The notes under the pieces: model-generated
What the model saw: the letters and a program-made list of their open reading frames with translations, nothing else
Told to the model about the DNA's origin: nothing
Databases searched by the model: none
Part shown: piece by piece, positions 63,455 to 64,000 of the stretch
Position numbering within the stretch: position 1 is the stretch's first letter
How the letters are laid out: each line of letters starts with the position of its first letter
Assembly (NCBI GenBank): GCA_016718825.1
Contig: JADKCL010000010.1
Coordinates: 1-64,000, forward strand
Length of the DNA: 64,000 nucleotides
Source: Bacteroidota bacterium
GTDB taxonomy: Bacteria > Bacteroidota > Bacteroidia > J057 > JADKCL01
Direction of reading: 5' to 3'
Translations under genes and position numbers: made by a program

Positions 63455-64000
63455 ATGAAAATGCGTATCCTGTTTTCCATTCTATTTTTCAGTGCCGTCG
63501 CTTTGACGGGCGGAAGTCTTCAAGCGCAGGCCGTCCAAAAAGGCAACGTGATGCTCGATGTGTACTATGGATTCCCAAATCTTACTACGGGTGTCTTGCG
63601 CGCAGTCGCGAAAAATGTGACCAATGATCCCGATTTGAAGGTTACCGGGATGGGGCCATTTGGTGCGAAGGCCTCCTACATGATTACCGATAACATCGGG
63701 CTAGGCTTGGATTTTTACTACGCGAGCTCCGGATTTGAGTACACCAACTCGGGAATTGATTCGACAGGCGCAGCATTCAGCTATCATTATAGCCTCAAAA
63801 ATCCGCGTCCCCGTTTTTTGGCAAGGTTTGATTACCATTTCGGAAACTCCGAAATCGTGGATCTCTATGGCTCTGCGGGATTGGGTTACAGCGGTGCGAA
63901 ATACAAGCTTGTCACGGATGATCCGATTTTTGACTTGTCCAACTATGCCCTCAGAGGAATACGCAGCCCGATTGCTTACCGCTTGGCATTCGGGACCAAA
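63455..64000 (+). CDS. Outer membrane beta-barrel protein (truncated by window edge)
   Basis: The first 182 codons, from ATG 63,455, begin with a signal peptide (MKMRILFSILFFSAVALTGGSLQAQ). Alternating hydrophobic and polar strands follow (GNVMLDVYYGFPNL, NIGLGLDFYYASSGFEY, PRFLARFDYHFG), with a long loop between them, typical of small outer-membrane barrels. The C-terminus is outside the window, so the family is not assigned. Confidence 0.8.
   Translation, partial: MKMRILFSILFFSAVALTGGSLQAQAVQKGNVMLDVYYGFPNLTTGVLRAVAKNVTNDPDLKVTGMGPFGAKASYMITDNIGLGLDFYYASSGFEYTNSGIDSTGAAFSYHYSLKNPRPRFLARFDYHFGNSEIVDLYGSAGLGYSGAKYKLVTDDPIFDLSNYALRGIRSPIAYRLAFGTK

Overview
The window is chromosomal DNA from a member of the Bacteroidota. 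The evidence is gene content and promoters. Gene content includes two proteins with type IX secretion C-terminal sorting domains, DUF4476, DUF2490 and DUF3467 family proteins, a DoxX/MauE-like protein next to folP, and many Sec lipoproteins. At least ten start sites have a Bacteroidota-type -7 element close to TAnnTTTG, several with a TTG about 19-21 bases upstream. Base composition is near 50% GC. The species is not recognised; a Saprospiria-like lineage is only a guess.

Layout. 1-6.1 kb: the start of an aspartokinase (minus), ftsH, lpxH, a beta-propeller protein and prfA. 6.1-9.4 kb (minus): CPBP protease, radical SAM/SPASM protein and a K+ channel. 9.4-16.1 kb: a frameshifted beta-barrel protein, tRNA-Ala, DUF2490 protein, a small membrane protein overlapping a class D beta-lactamase, a Sel1-repeat protein, a CapA-like protein and a flavin amine oxidase. 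16.5-19.4 kb (minus): tRNA-Cys and the packed cluster folP-dacA-folB-ModA-like lipoprotein. 19.6-24 kb: DoxX-like protein, lone DppB-like permease, shikimate kinase, a decayed gene fragment and a DinB-like protein. 24.2-35.7 kb is the accessory-looking part: flotillin-like protein, lipoprotein, AlkB-like enzyme, a large MORN-repeat protein, two immunity-like small proteins, a T9SS cargo protein, a YiaAB protein and a two-gene operon encoding paralogous AlkB-like dioxygenases. 36-50.5 kb (minus) is the core expression locus in the order tRNA-Tyr, -Gly, -Thr, tuf, tRNA-Trp, secE, nusG, rplK, rplA, rplJ, rplL, rpoB, rpoC, with two matched promoters at its head and a terminator after rpoC. 50.6-64 kb: DUF4476 protein, RidA-like protein, SH3 lipoprotein, DUF2207-LemA pair, aat, a frameshifted rfbB, EamA transporter, YigZ-like protein, secreted metalloprotease, DUF3467 protein and the start of another beta-barrel protein.

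Most of the window is housekeeping. The best candidate for something undescribed is the pair at 33,128-35,157: two adjacent AlkB-like 2-oxoglutarate/Fe(II) dioxygenases, each with a full HxD...H...R set, the first with about 100 extra N-terminal residues, behind a plausible promoter. A third AlkB-like gene lies 6 kb away. Also notable are a 10-bp hairpin between rplL and rpoB, an 83-bp inverted-repeat element after prfA, and two genes each broken by loss of one base in a short homopolymer, which may be sequence errors.
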